A stretch of 64,000 nucleotides of DNA from Cellulosilyticum sp. (GCA_017941635.1 JAGAVZ010000175.1:1-64000); one strand, 5' to 3'; numbered from the stretch's first letter, positions 16,733 through 25,380 are shown. The notes: generated by a model not told the origin, from the letters alone. Program-made: numbers and translations.

Positions 16733-18013
16733 ATGAGTATGATTGAAGCGGCTAAAAAAGCAAGAGAAGCATCTATTAAGCTTGCAGCAATGTCAGCTGA
16801 AAGTAAAAATCAAGCTTTATTAGCAATCAAAGAGGCATTAGCAGCTAAGGTTGAAGAAATCAAAGCAGCGAATGCAATAGATGTAGAAAATAGCAAGAAG
16901 GAGCAAGTTGCAGAACCGATTCTTAAACGTCTTAAATTTGAAGAACAAAAAGTACAAGATGTATGTGCAGGTATTGAAAGTCTTGTTGGATTAGCTGATC
17001 CAGTAGGAAAAGTACAACTTCAAACAGAATTAGATGATGAATTAACATTAACACGTATTGCTTGGCCAATTGGTGTAATTGGTGTCATCTTTGAATCTAG
17101 ACCAGATGCACTTGTGCAAATTTCAACACTTTGTTTAAAGAGCGGAAATGCTGTTTTACTAAAAGGTGGTTCTGAAGCAAAGGAAACAAACCGTATTTTA
17201 TTTGACATTATTAATGAAGCATCTGTTGAAGCTGGAATGCCAGAAGGCTGGATTGCTTTAATGGAAAGTAGAGAAGATGTAAATAGCATTTTAGCTATGG
17301 ATGAATATATTGATTTATTAGTACCAAGAGGTTCAAATGCCTTTGTACAATATATCATGAAAAACACCAATATTCCTGTAATTGGTCATGCAGATGGTAT
17401 TTGTCATACATTTGTAGATGAATCAGCCGATATGGATATGGCAGTAAAGTTAGTGGTAGATTCAAAAACACAATATGTAGTAGTATGTAATGCCTTAGAA
17501 ACATTACTGGTACATGAAAAGATTGCAAAAGACTTCTTACCAGCTCTAAAAAAAGCATTAGCTGAAAAGGGGGCTATTCTTAAAGGGTGTGAGAAAACAA
17601 GAGCCATTATTGAATGTGAGGTAGCGACAGAAGAGGACTGGAAAACAGAATATCTAGACTATATTCTTTCAGTAAAAATTGTAAGTGATTTAGAAGAAGC
17701 AATCGTGCATATCAACACCTATGGTTCAGGTCATACAGATTCTATTATTACAGAGAATGCTGTCAATACAAAGATTTTTATGAATCTAGTGGATTCAGCT
17801 AATGTATTCCATAATGCCTCTACACGTTTTAGTGATGGATTTAGATATGGATTTGGAGCAGAAGTTGGTGTAAGTACTTCTAAAATCCATGCTAGAGGGC
17901 CTGTTGGCTTAGAAGGGCTTCTTATTTATAAGTATCAGTTAGAAGGAAAAGGGCATATTGTAGCAGATTATGCATCAGGTAAAAAGTCTTTCAAACATAG
18001 ACATATTGTCTGA
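16733..18013 (+). CDS. proA: Glutamate-5-semialdehyde dehydrogenase
   Basis: NADPH-dependent reduction of glutamyl 5-phosphate to glutamate 5-semialdehyde in proline synthesis. The aldehyde-dehydrogenase fold shows IGVIFESRPDALVQI near residue 115, the cofactor-binding KGGSEAKETNR near 145, the LLVPRGSNAFVQYI segment, the catalytic Cys in VVCNALETLLVH near 252, and GFGAEVGVSTSKIHARGPVG near 380. Length 426 aa is typical. Ribosome site TAGGAGG. The usual partner proB is not adjacent. Confidence 0.96.
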   Translation: MSMIEAAKKAREASIKLAAMSAESKNQALLAIKEALAAKVEEIKAANAIDVENSKKEQVAEPILKRLKFEEQKVQDVCAGIESLVGLADPVGKVQLQTELDDELTLTRIAWPIGVIGVIFESRPDALVQISTLCLKSGNAVLLKGGSEAKETNRILFDIINEASVEAGMPEGWIALMESREDVNSILAMDEYIDLLVPRGSNAFVQYIMKNTNIPVIGHADGICHTFVDESADMDMAVKLVVDSKTQYVVVCNALETLLVHEKIAKDFLPALKKALAEKGAILKGCEKTRAIIECEVATEEDWKTEYLDYILSVKIVSDLEEAIVHINTYGSGHTDSIITENAVNTKIFMNLVDSANVFHNASTRFSDGFRYGFGAEVGVSTSKIHARGPVGLEGLLIYKYQLEGKGHIVADYASGKKSFKHRHIV

Positions 18014-18074
18014 TATGATGAAAAAAACAATCAAAATAATATATTAAAAAAATAGTGAAAACTTCTTGCAAATA

Positions 18075-18083
18075 TGCTATAAT
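18075..18083 (+). promoter_or_regulatory. Extended -10 promoter
   Basis: TGC-TATAAT is a perfect extended -10; the -35 region is poor. It lies about 35 bases before the GTG of the small membrane ORF at 18120. Confidence 0.55.
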
Positions 18084-18119
18084 CATTATTACGTAAACTA
18101 ATTAGCAGGAAGGAAGAAT

Positions 18120-18389
18120 GTGTTGAAGCAATTTTTTATGGGGAGAAGTAAAGATCTGCTTAAGTTTGTTAAGAGATTCCTTATGGTCAATATATTATTA
18201 TTTTTGATTTGTATTGTGATGAATTATGTAACTTACAAATACTATGAGCATAAAGTATACAGAGTAGAAGAAAAAATTATTTATAATATACAGTCATCGA
18301 ACAAAACACAGAAAACATTAAATTTTATTAAAAAACACCTTATCTGTCAAATGATAGATAAGGTGTTTTTATTATTGCAAAAAATATAG
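18120..18389 (+). CDS. Small membrane protein, possibly a gene remnant
   Basis: An 89-codon frame starting at GTG with ribosome site AGGAAGG and a good promoter. One strong hydrophobic segment spans residues ~22-40 (MVNILLFLICIVMNYVTY), followed by a charged stretch like the juxtamembrane part of a membrane sensor. The last 20 or so codons are the transcription terminator at 18331-18370 read through in frame, which suggests that the original stop was lost or the gene is the 5' remnant of a longer sensor-like gene. I do not recognise the family. Confidence 0.4.
   Translation: MLKQFFMGRSKDLLKFVKRFLMVNILLFLICIVMNYVTYKYYEHKVYRVEEKIIYNIQSSNKTQKTLNFIKKHLICQMIDKVFLLLQKI
18331..18370. terminator. 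Bidirectional terminator inside the end of the small ORF
   Basis: AAAAACACCTTATCT pairs perfectly with AGATAAGGTGTTTTT around a 10-base loop. A and T runs flank both sides, so it can end both the 18120 transcript and the permease gene on the opposite strand. Confidence 0.85.
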
Positions 18390-18408
18390 AGAAAGTTACT
18401 TAAGCATA

Positions 18409-19905
18409 TTATTTTAAATAATTATTTTCATAGCGCCAGTAAAGGATATAGGCAATTGCTGCAAAGAGGATGGGTCCTCCACCAGCGAATAATGTATCGG
18501 ACCAGTTTCCATGAACTGCAGGCTCTATGATAGAAAAGACATTAGCAACACCAATAATGAACGTAACAATAACAGATGCAATAAATGCAACAGTTTGACT
18601 TTTATAGATTTCAAAAGGTTTTTGTATGCTCTTTTTCTTTTTAAAGAAGATAAATGCAATGGATAAGAACATATAAGGAATCGTCATGGCAACGTTCGTC
18701 ATGGTGACAAGCTTATTAAAGAAGGTTGCAGCATTATCGCCACCAAAAGATACAAGAAGGATTAAGATACAAACAATAACACCTTGAACAATCATGGCAT
18801 TTAAAGGCATTTGGCGTTCATCTAGTTTAGTAAGTTTCTCAGGTAAAAGGTGTGTAGGGATACCTTCTATCAATTGTTTAAGTGGTGCATAAATAAGGGT
18901 GAAAAAAGCACCAGTTAAAGCAAGAAACATAGCAAGCCCTGTAAGGCGTGCAATAGTGCTACCAATACCAGCCGATGCAGCAGTTGAAAGACCGAAGGCT
19001 TGACCAAGTTTATAACCTAAATGATTCATGACAACATAGGTAACGTTGGCTGTATTGACATTTTCTGAAGAAAGAATTTCTTCCCAGTTTGTAAAGCATC
19101 CTACAGAGAAGATACCAATAGAATAACCAATAGAAATGACGACAGCAGAGATGGCAACCCCTTTTGGGAAAGTTACTTCTGCTTTTTCAGTTTGGTCTAC
19201 TAAGCCACCAACAGCTTCAATTCCTCCATAAGCAAAGATTGCATAAGTAAAGAAGGAAAGAATCGAAATAAGAGATTGGTAGGCTGGATTAGGTGAGGCA
19301 AAGACATTTACATTGTTACCTGTAACAGGTTGAGCAAAATCGCCTCTATTGAGCGCAAGAATCAGTAGGCCGCCACCAATAAGCAAAATATTTAAGAAAG
19401 TAATGGCACTACCCCCAACAGAAGTTACTTTTTTGATGGCACTAATTCCTCTAGAACAAATAAGAGTAACAAGAATAATCCATATAACACCTAAAAGCCC
19501 GATAACCTGAGTACTATTTAAACCAAATAATGATAGATTTCCGGTACGATCTTCTCCAAAGATGGCATTGGATAGTGGAATCCAAATAGAAGAAGAAACA
19601 TTGACTTGCCATACTAAGTAAGAAGCATACCACATAAAGGTTCCAACAAAAGCATATTTAGGTCCAACAGCAGAGTTCATCCAAGAATAAATACCACCTT
19701 TTTCTTTTTTATAAGCGGCACCGTATTCTGCCATCATAAAAGCATACGGAAGGAAGAAAGCAATTGCACCTAGTATATACCAAGGAATTGCCCCATAGCC
19801 CATTAAGAAGAAAGCTCTAGGCATATTAGCAAAGCCGTATACTGAAGTAAAAATCATAAGAACTAATGACGTTAAAGTTAATTTTTTTGCCGTTTGATTA
19901 GACAT
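18409..19905 (-). CDS. yjeM: APC-family amino acid permease, YjeM type
   Basis: 498-aa integral membrane transporter with about 12 hydrophobic segments. The N-terminal LTLTSLVLMIFTSVYGFAN and the segment AEYGAAYKKEKGGIYSWMN closely resemble Escherichia coli YjeM, a member of the glutamate/GABA antiporter branch of the amino acid/polyamine superfamily. FAYGGIEAVGGLVDQTE near residue 225 is another branch hallmark. The substrate of YjeM is not established. Ribosome site TTAGGAGG. Single-gene unit ending at the terminator shared with the ORF at 18120. Confidence 0.9.
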   Translation of the reverse strand: MSNQTAKKLTLTSLVLMIFTSVYGFANMPRAFFLMGYGAIPWYILGAIAFFLPYAFMMAEYGAAYKKEKGGIYSWMNSAVGPKYAFVGTFMWYASYLVWQVNVSSSIWIPLSNAIFGEDRTGNLSLFGLNSTQVIGLLGVIWIILVTLICSRGISAIKKVTSVGGSAITFLNILLIGGGLLILALNRGDFAQPVTGNNVNVFASPNPAYQSLISILSFFTYAIFAYGGIEAVGGLVDQTEKAEVTFPKGVAISAVVISIGYSIGIFSVGCFTNWEEILSSENVNTANVTYVVMNHLGYKLGQAFGLSTAASAGIGSTIARLTGLAMFLALTGAFFTLIYAPLKQLIEGIPTHLLPEKLTKLDERQMPLNAMIVQGVIVCILILLVSFGGDNAATFFNKLVTMTNVAMTIPYMFLSIAFIFFKKKKSIQKPFEIYKSQTVAFIASVIVTFIIGVANVFSIIEPAVHGNWSDTLFAGGGPILFAAIAYILYWRYENNYLK

Positions 19906-20137
19906 AGAAAACCTCCTAAGTTATTTAAAGTCATATAAGAGTTAGCTAGCGCATATGTTTGATGTTAGAAAATGAAAGCATACTGCACAACAAGGAGCAG
20001 TTCATATAAGGTATAGAAAGTATGTGTAGTGGAAAAAAGAGATTCATAATGTCATTAGCGTGTGTATTTTTTCTAAAAAAATACTTATAATGGGAAAAGA
20101 ATTTAAAAATTAAATAAAGGAATTTACGAAAAATCAA

Positions 20138-20165
20138 TTGACAAAAACAAAATTTATGGTATGAT
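20138..20165 (+). promoter_or_regulatory. Promoter of the rubrerythrin gene
   Basis: TTGACA at 20138-20143 and TATGAT at 20160-20165 with 16 bases between. It lies about 80 bases before the rubrerythrin ATG. Confidence 0.7.
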
Positions 20166-20178
20166 AAATACATCTAAA

Positions 20179-20193
20179 GGATAATTATTATTA
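20179..20193 (+). promoter_or_regulatory. Candidate PerR box
   Basis: GGATAAT-T-ATTATTA matches the PerR consensus TTATAAT-N-ATTATAA at 11 of 14 fixed positions. It lies just downstream of the predicted rubrerythrin promoter, where a repressor would act. PerR control of rubrerythrin is known in clostridia; here it is inferred from the site only. Confidence 0.4.
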
Positions 20194-20245
20194 CTTAATA
20201 AAAAGAAGTGATAAAATGTTCTATATAACATGGAGGGAATTAGTA

Positions 20246-20791
20246 ATGAAAAAATATGTATGTACAATTTGCGGTTATGTATTTGAAGGTGAAGTAGCAC
20301 CAGAAGTATGTCCAATCTGTAACGCTGGATCAGATAAATTCATCGAACAATCAGGTGAAAGAGTATACGCTGATGAACACAGAATTGGTGTAGCTCAAGG
20401 TGTAGATGAAAGAATCTTAGAAGGTCTTCGTCAAAACTTCGTAGGAGAATGTACAGAAGTTGGTATGTATCTTGCAATGAGTCGTCAAGCTGATAGAGAA
20501 GGTTACCCAGAAGTAGCTGAAGCTTACAAAAGAATTGCTTTCGAAGAAGCAGAACATGCTGCAAAATTCGCTGAATTATTAGGTGAAGTAGTAGTGGCTG
20601 ATACAGCTAAAAACCTTGAAATGCGTGTAGAAGCAGAACACGGTGCAACACAAGGTAAAAAAGATATTGCTACACTTGCAAAAGAATTAGGATTAGATGC
20701 AATCCACGACACAGTACACGAAATGTGTAAAGACGAAGCTCGTCACGGTAAAGCATTCGAAGGTTTATTAAACAGATACTTCGGTAAATAA
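20246..20791 (+). CDS. rbr: Rubrerythrin with N-terminal rubredoxin domain
   Basis: Peroxide-reducing non-haem iron protein for oxygen and peroxide defence in anaerobes. The N-terminal rubredoxin-like knuckle has Cys6/Cys9 and Cys22/Cys25; the ferritin-like diiron domain follows, with the Glu/His patterns [30 protein letters not shown] and [12 protein letters not shown]. Having the rubredoxin part first is the reverse rubrerythrin arrangement of clostridia. An upstream in-frame ATG at 20216 has no ribosome site; GGAGGG lies before the ATG at 20246, giving 181 aa. Codon use is regular, with many AAA/GAA/GTA codons, suggesting high expression. Own promoter and strong terminator. Confidence 0.94.
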   Translation: MKKYVCTICGYVFEGEVAPEVCPICNAGSDKFIEQSGERVYADEHRIGVAQGVDERILEGLRQNFVGECTEVGMYLAMSRQADREGYPEVAEAYKRIAFEEAEHAAKFAELLGEVVVADTAKNLEMRVEAEHGATQGKKDIATLAKELGLDAIHDTVHEMCKDEARHGKAFEGLLNRYFGK

Positions 20792-20801
20792 TAAATGTAA
20801 T

Positions 20802-20839
20802 AAAAAAGGTATATTGGTGTGGACCAATATACCTTTTTT
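20802..20839 (+). terminator. Terminator after rubrerythrin
   Basis: AAAAAAGGTATATTGGT pairs perfectly with ACCAATATACCTTTTTT around a GTGG loop. Confidence 0.95.
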
Positions 20840-21231
20840 ATTTATATTTTTTGTCCCTATATAATCTTATAGTTACATTTTATAACTTAAATAGGCTAGA
20901 CATATTAGGGTCGAAATGTGTGGATTTAACGATGATATAAAGTTCTTCAAGAGATGAAATAAGAGCAATGAGACATATAAGAGAAATAGTAGGTAATATA
21001 CTGGCAAGGCAAAGGTAATAGAGAACAATAAAAAGAAGGTGACAATGCTTTAGTGAATAATAATAGAAATGAAAAAGGTATTCGAGTGAGTGTGATGATA
21101 TTAGCAAGATAATGAAACATATGCCACCTTCAAAGATATTAAAAGTTTATAGATAGGAATTATCGTATAAATCTATTAAAGACAATAAATGATGATGAAC
21201 TATAAAGTGTAGAAAAAAAGAACCACTATGT
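20840..21231. other. Gene-free stretch, possible eroded coding remnant
   Basis: No convincing gene. On + one frame (about 20887-21020) reads as short protein-like pieces separated by a stop, including RDEIRAMRHIREIVGN, which may be a relic of a gene. A 75-codon frame on the other strand has no ribosome site. Nothing else seen. Confidence 0.25.
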
Positions 21232-21936
21232 TTAATGTGTCTCATCTTGAATTTGATATTTACTGATGGCTACATGTTCTACATATTGGGCTTTAAGTGC
21301 TTGTAATTTCTCATAGTGTTTAAAAGTACCATGGAGTTTTTGTGTGTGTTCATTGGTCCACATTTCCATTAAACAAATATCATTATTTGAATCCATAGGA
21401 TAGTAGTAATCATATTTAATATTTCCGGGTTCAGCTTTTGAGTCGGCCACAATATTTTGGCGAACCACTTCATTATAGAATTGGGTTCTTTTACCTTCTT
21501 TGATAGTATAACGAACGTTTACAAGCATATAATGGCGTGTACTTTGAAGGGCAGAATCATAGTCTGTACTTTTAGTAACGGCAAAGTATTTACCAAATTC
21601 TTTAGTCCACATGTCCATTTCTTCGCCAATAGTTTCTTCATTGAGTTCATTCATAATAAAGCAAACAAATTGGCAAGAGGTCTTAGACATCTCAGGTAAT
21701 AAGAAAGAAAATCCCCACTCTATATCTCTAGGGTCATCTTCAAAGCCATTACGTGCATCAACGATAAAATGACTTCCTTCATGTTGACGAAGTAGATTAA
21801 GGGCAAATGTAGTAGGTTCTCGATATTGGTCTAAGCAGGCAAACTTTTTCCAAGCTAGAAAAACGATATGATCCTTTTCAATATATTCTACATGACAAAA
21901 TTCTGAGTTAAATTCATTTAACATAATATAATTCAT
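21232..21936 (-). CDS. Two-domain protein with C-terminal ABM monooxygenase-like domain
   Basis: 234 aa, soluble. Residues ~1-130 look like a STAS/SpoIIAA-like alpha/beta unit (HFIVDARNGFEDDPRDIEWGFSFLLPEM). Residues ~133-225 form an antibiotic-biosynthesis-monooxygenase (ABM/quinol monooxygenase, YgiN-like) ferredoxin-like fold: MLVNVRYTIKEGKRTQFYNEVVRQ, then AEPGNIKYDYYYP, LMEMWTNEHTQKLH and HYEKLQAL. YgiN-like domains act on quinones or heme-like compounds without a cofactor; the substrate here is unknown. The ribosome site AAAGGATG precedes the ATG. It is divergent from the PadR gene at 22100, so PadR may control it (inference). Confidence 0.75.
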   Translation of the reverse strand: MNYIMLNEFNSEFCHVEYIEKDHIVFLAWKKFACLDQYREPTTFALNLLRQHEGSHFIVDARNGFEDDPRDIEWGFSFLLPEMSKTSCQFVCFIMNELNEETIGEEMDMWTKEFGKYFAVTKSTDYDSALQSTRHYMLVNVRYTIKEGKRTQFYNEVVRQNIVADSKAEPGNIKYDYYYPMDSNNDICLMEMWTNEHTQKLHGTFKHYEKLQALKAQYVEHVAISKYQIQDETH

Positions 21937-22099
21937 CCTTTCAAAAGATATACTCTTGAATAATATATCAGAAAAGCATGATTAAACAAATGGACTGTTT
22001 GAAATAAAATAAATATTCAGATTAATTGTTTGGCATTAGTATTGATTTATAGTACTCTAATGATATAGTAGTATAAGTCAAAATGTGAAGGGGATAGAT

Positions 22100-22630
22100 A
22101 TGTTTTCTAAGGCAAGTATTTTATTGTTAGGAATGATTAGTGAAGGAGATAAAGGTGCTTATGAAATCACCAAAATGCTTGAACAAATGAGGATAAGATG
22201 GTGGTTTAATATCGGAGATTCAACAGTTTATGCTGCGATAAAGAACTTGAATAAAAAAGGTTATATTTTAGGACGATTAGACAAGCAAGGGAATATGCCA
22301 GAACGTACAATTTATACGATTACTGCTGAGGGAATGGTAGCATTAAAAGAGGCAATTATAAGGATTGTAGGAGAAATGGATTTTGACACAACGATTGTTT
22401 CTATTGCAGTGAATTATCTAGATATCTTTACTCAAGAAGAGCGTAAAAATTTATTAGATCAAAGAATAACGATTCTAGCCCAATATATACAGGGGATAGA
22501 AGCACAATTACATAACATGCATGAGAATGAAACAAAGTCATTAGCCATTGTAAATTTAGAAAGAATGAAAGAAATTGTAGAAATAGAATATCGTAGTACC
22601 AAACAAATTTTAATGAGCATGGGGAAATAG
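22100..22630 (+). CDS. PadR-family transcriptional regulator
   Basis: 176-aa regulator with an N-terminal winged helix (SKASILLLGMISEGDKGAYEITKML, then STVYAAIKNLNKKGYI and RTIYTITAEGMVALKEAI) and a C-terminal helical dimerisation region of about 90 residues (Vir_act_alpha_C type). An upstream in-frame GTG at 22085 lacks a ribosome site, whereas AAGGGG precedes the ATG at 22100. It is followed after a short gap by a truncated membrane protein that would be its natural target partner, and it is divergent from the ABM-domain gene. The inducer is unknown. Confidence 0.9.
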   Translation: MFSKASILLLGMISEGDKGAYEITKMLEQMRIRWWFNIGDSTVYAAIKNLNKKGYILGRLDKQGNMPERTIYTITAEGMVALKEAIIRIVGEMDFDTTIVSIAVNYLDIFTQEERKNLLDQRITILAQYIQGIEAQLHNMHENETKSLAIVNLERMKEIVEIEYRSTKQILMSMGK

Positions 22631-22650
22631 AAATGCTAAGGGGAAAGAAT

Positions 22651-22893
22651 ATGTATTATGGGTTAAGTTTATTACTATTATTAGATTGTATCATACCATT
22701 TGTATTAGCATACTTTTATGAAGGGTATAGCCATCAAACGATGTTATTAAGTGTGCTTGGAAATGAAAGTTCACCTGTACATAAAATTTATTGCTTATGG
22801 ATGGGCATTTTAGGTGTGGGAATTGTATGGCCTATGATAGTTCAGGCATGCAATCTAAAAAAATCTTTGGGTCGCTATATGAGCCTATTTTAA
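22651..22893 (+). pseudogene. Truncated DUF998-like membrane protein
   Basis: About 65 residues of a membrane protein start at ATG 22651 with an AAGGGG ribosome site: a hydrophobic segment (SLLLLLDCIIPFVLAYF), a linker with SVLGNESSPVHKIY typical of DUF998 proteins, and the start of a second hydrophobic segment. After about 22835 the frame runs into DNA derived from a methyltransferase gene and stops at 22893, so the last ~17 residues are foreign. PadR plus DUF998-type membrane protein is a familiar pair; here the second partner is destroyed. Confidence 0.65.
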
Positions 22894-23200
22894 TGATTAA
22901 TAAGAACGCAAAGAATAAGTATACATTTAATGCAGAAACAATTATGATAGAAGCTAAAACAGGGGCACAAAAAAAGTACCAGGTAATGTATCGGAGTTTC
23001 CAAGGGTAAGATATAAGATGGAAGAGTATGAAAATCATCCTACTTAAAAACCAGAGGTTTTATTAGAACGTGTCATTTTAGTATCGAGTCATGAGCAAGA
23101 TGTGATATTTGACCCATTTAGTGGAAACTTTACGACTGCAGCAGTTGCTTTAAAACATAAACCAAAGGTAATAGAAATTGAGTTAAATGAAACGTTCTAA
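22834..23200 (+). pseudogene. Remnant of a site-specific DNA methyltransferase
   Basis: C-terminal debris of an N4/N6 (YhdJ-type) DNA methyltransferase. Frame 1 from about 22834 gives SSGMQSKKIFGSLYEPIL and YTFNAETIMIEAKTG. After a deletion and frame change near 22972 the text continues VPGNVSEFPRVRYKMEEYE, then HPT-stop-KPE where CAA of HPTQKPE has become TAA at about 23044-23046. LLERVILVS and FDPFSGNFTTAAVA follow, with the Asp-Pro-Phe-x-Gly AdoMet motif, ending at TAA 23198. The catalytic (D/N)PPY part is absent. There is no adjacent restriction gene. Confidence 0.85.
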
Positions 23201-23387
23201 GAATAAGGTATATCCCCTTTTATTTGCCTTAGAATAGATATTGAAAGATTGTTAAGCAAATAGAGGTTTTTTTAAATAATATAATAGTGTATTATGGGTA
23301 GTAAGGTTAAAATTTATTAATAGAACACAAAGAATAGATTTTACATGAGGACATAATGAGTATAAAAGCTTGGAAGTGGAGAGTAGT

Positions 23388-24488
23388 ATGAAAAAAAGTT
23401 TTTTAAAAGTATTTTTATCTGGAATGATGGTAACAAGTTTACTTGTAGGTTGCGGGCAGTCTGCTACAACTAATGAAAGTACTTCATCAAAGTTTGATAG
23501 ATTAGACTCTGATTTAAACGTAGGAATGGTAACAGATTCAGGTTCTATTGATGACCGTTCATTTAATCAAGGAACTTGGGAAGGTGTTGCAGCGGCAGTA
23601 AAGAATGCAAGGTATATTCAACCTAAACAGACATCAGAAGCTGATTTTTTAACAGCAATTAGTAATTTATATGATGCAGATTATTCATTTATTGTAACAC
23701 CTGGATTTACTTTTGAAGGTGCCATTTATGAAGCGCAAACAAGATATCCAGATGCACATTTCTTGTTAATCGATGGGATTCCTACCAATAAAGAGGGACA
23801 ATCTTATATTGCAGAGAACACAACATGTATTTCTTTTGCAGAACATGAAGCAGGATTCTTAGCAGGTGTAGCTGCAGCAGTGGAGCTTCAACAAGGAGAT
23901 TTTGCTTTCTTAGGTGGAATGGAAGTACCTGCTGTACAAAAGCTTAATTGGGGATTCCAACAAGGTGTAGTCTATGCTAATGAAAATCTTGGAACACAAA
24001 TTAATTTAGCCCCAGAAAATATTATTTACCAAGGAACCTTTACAGATATGGCAGCAGGGCAACAAATTGCATCACAATTTTTGGATAGAGGAGTGGATGT
24101 GATTTTTGTAGCAGCAGGGACAACGGGTGTAGGAGCTATTACAGAAGTAAAATCTAGAGCTTCTAAAGGTGAAGAAGTTTGGACGATTGGTGTAGATGTG
24201 GATCAATATGAAGAAGGTGTTTATGCTGAGGGCAAATCTGTGATGTTAACATCTGCAATGAAATATTTAGATCAGGCAGCTTATACAACTATTAAAGAAT
24301 TCACAGAAGGAAAATTTAATGGTGGAAAGAGTAGGGTCTTTTCAGTTGAAAATAATGGTGTAGGCATACCGGCTGAAAATCCAAACTTAAGTGAAGCTAC
24401 AATGCAAATTGTAGAAGAAGTGAGAGCTCGCATTGCTTCAAGAGAGATTGTAGTGGATGGAGAGAATAATCAGGGAAAATGGATTTAA
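23388..24488 (+). CDS. BMP-family substrate-binding lipoprotein
   Basis: Secreted lipoprotein of 366 aa. The signal peptide ends in LLVGC with Cys22 as the lipidation site. The mature part has the basic-membrane-protein fold: VGMVTDSGSIDDRSFNQGTWEG (residues ~50-71) is the family signature, followed by IVTPGFTFEGAI, ISFAEHEAGFLAGVAAA, GGMEVPAVQKLNWGFQQGV and FVAAGTTGVGA. Relatives bind purine nucleosides for ABC import. No ATPase or permease gene is adjacent. An in-frame TTG at 23370 is possible, but GTGGAGAG lies well placed before the ATG at 23388. Confidence 0.92.
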   Translation: MKKSFLKVFLSGMMVTSLLVGCGQSATTNESTSSKFDRLDSDLNVGMVTDSGSIDDRSFNQGTWEGVAAAVKNARYIQPKQTSEADFLTAISNLYDADYSFIVTPGFTFEGAIYEAQTRYPDAHFLLIDGIPTNKEGQSYIAENTTCISFAEHEAGFLAGVAAAVELQQGDFAFLGGMEVPAVQKLNWGFQQGVVYANENLGTQINLAPENIIYQGTFTDMAAGQQIASQFLDRGVDVIFVAAGTTGVGAITEVKSRASKGEEVWTIGVDVDQYEEGVYAEGKSVMLTSAMKYLDQAAYTTIKEFTEGKFNGGKSRVFSVENNGVGIPAENPNLSEATMQIVEEVRARIASREIVVDGENNQGKWI

Positions 24489-24499
24489 AACTAAAAGTG

Positions 24500-24533
24500 G
24501 CGATAAAACGTATTCGAGTTTTATCGCTTTTTT
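24500..24533 (+). terminator. Terminator after the BMP lipoprotein gene
   Basis: GCGATAAAAC pairs with GTTTTATCGC around an 8-base loop, followed by six T. Confidence 0.92.
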
Positions 24534-24685
24534 CTATTATAAAAGCTACTTGCATAATAGGCCGTTTTAAGTCACTTTATGCTATAAAAAGATTGATAAT
24601 TTATATTTTTGAGATTAATCTAACTATGTAAGAATAAAAGTCCATTGAACATTAGAGTTTATAAATAATAGATAGGAGAATAAAT

Positions 24686-25348
24686 ATGGGATATAATCAA
24701 AGTTCGTTTAAAAATATAGAATTACACTGCAAGAATATATTTGGGAAAGATAGAGGGAACTTTATTTATTTAGAGTCAGAAAAAAAGCTTAGTGAATTGC
24801 TTGAGGAAATGGATGATAGAGGGAGTAAGGCAGTTAGAAATCATATGACTAAGAATATGTTACCAGTTATTGCTTATTATTTAACATTAAAAAATAATGG
24901 TTTTTCAAACGAAGAGGCTTATGAAAAAACTTTAGATTTATCACAGAATATGGCAAAAGAAAAAGCAGAAACATATAAAAAGTTAACGAGACTCCCTTTT
25001 GTATATCTAATTTTTAAGTTAGCATGTAAAAAGATGATGAGTCAATCTTATCCTAAAGAAGGTTGGAATGTTGAGTGGGAGCAGAATAATCAAGAAGAGA
25101 TTGCCTTTAATATGAAAAGTTGCGTTTATCATGAGACAGTATGTAGATATCAATGTCCAGAGTTATGTACCGTATTTTGTGAGAATGATGTTACTGTATT
25201 TGGTGCATTAGCACCTAAAATTATTTTTAAGCGTAGCGAAACGATTGGGGAGGGCAAAAGTAGATGTGATTTTCATTATTACAACGGTAAAAGATATTTT
25301 AAAGATGGAATAGGACTTGTTTTTGAAGAATATGGTAAAAATAAATAA
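24686..25348 (+). CDS. L-2-amino-thiazoline-4-carboxylic acid hydrolase-like protein
   Basis: 220-aa soluble protein of the ATC hydrolase family. The C-terminal half carries the conserved Cys/His cluster: YHETVCRYQCPELCTVFCENDVTVFGAL (residues ~146-173) and GEGKSRCDFHYY. The family takes its name from an enzyme in cysteine formation from thiazolines in Pseudomonas, but most clostridial members are uncharacterised and probably do other chemistry. The ribosome site TAGGAGA precedes the ATG. The GH13 gene begins 32 bases downstream, so they may be co-transcribed. Confidence 0.8.
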   Translation: MGYNQSSFKNIELHCKNIFGKDRGNFIYLESEKKLSELLEEMDDRGSKAVRNHMTKNMLPVIAYYLTLKNNGFSNEEAYEKTLDLSQNMAKEKAETYKKLTRLPFVYLIFKLACKKMMSQSYPKEGWNVEWEQNNQEEIAFNMKSCVYHETVCRYQCPELCTVFCENDVTVFGALAPKIIFKRSETIGEGKSRCDFHYYNGKRYFKDGIGLVFEEYGKNK

Positions 25349-25380
25349 GAGGAAGCATCAAACTTGGAAGGGGTATGTAG

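Noticed and set aside
19946-20173. 75-codon minus-strand frame between the permease and rubrerythrin genes
   Set aside because: It overlaps the rubrerythrin promoter, has no ribosome site and its text is not protein-like.
20880-21107. 75-codon minus-strand frame after rubrerythrin
   Set aside because: No ribosome site; strongly hydrophobic low-complexity text that can arise from AT-rich DNA. The region is reported as a gene-free stretch.
22834-23200. Working restriction-modification system
   Set aside because: The methyltransferase is broken by a deletion, a frame change and a stop, and no restriction endonuclease gene is adjacent.
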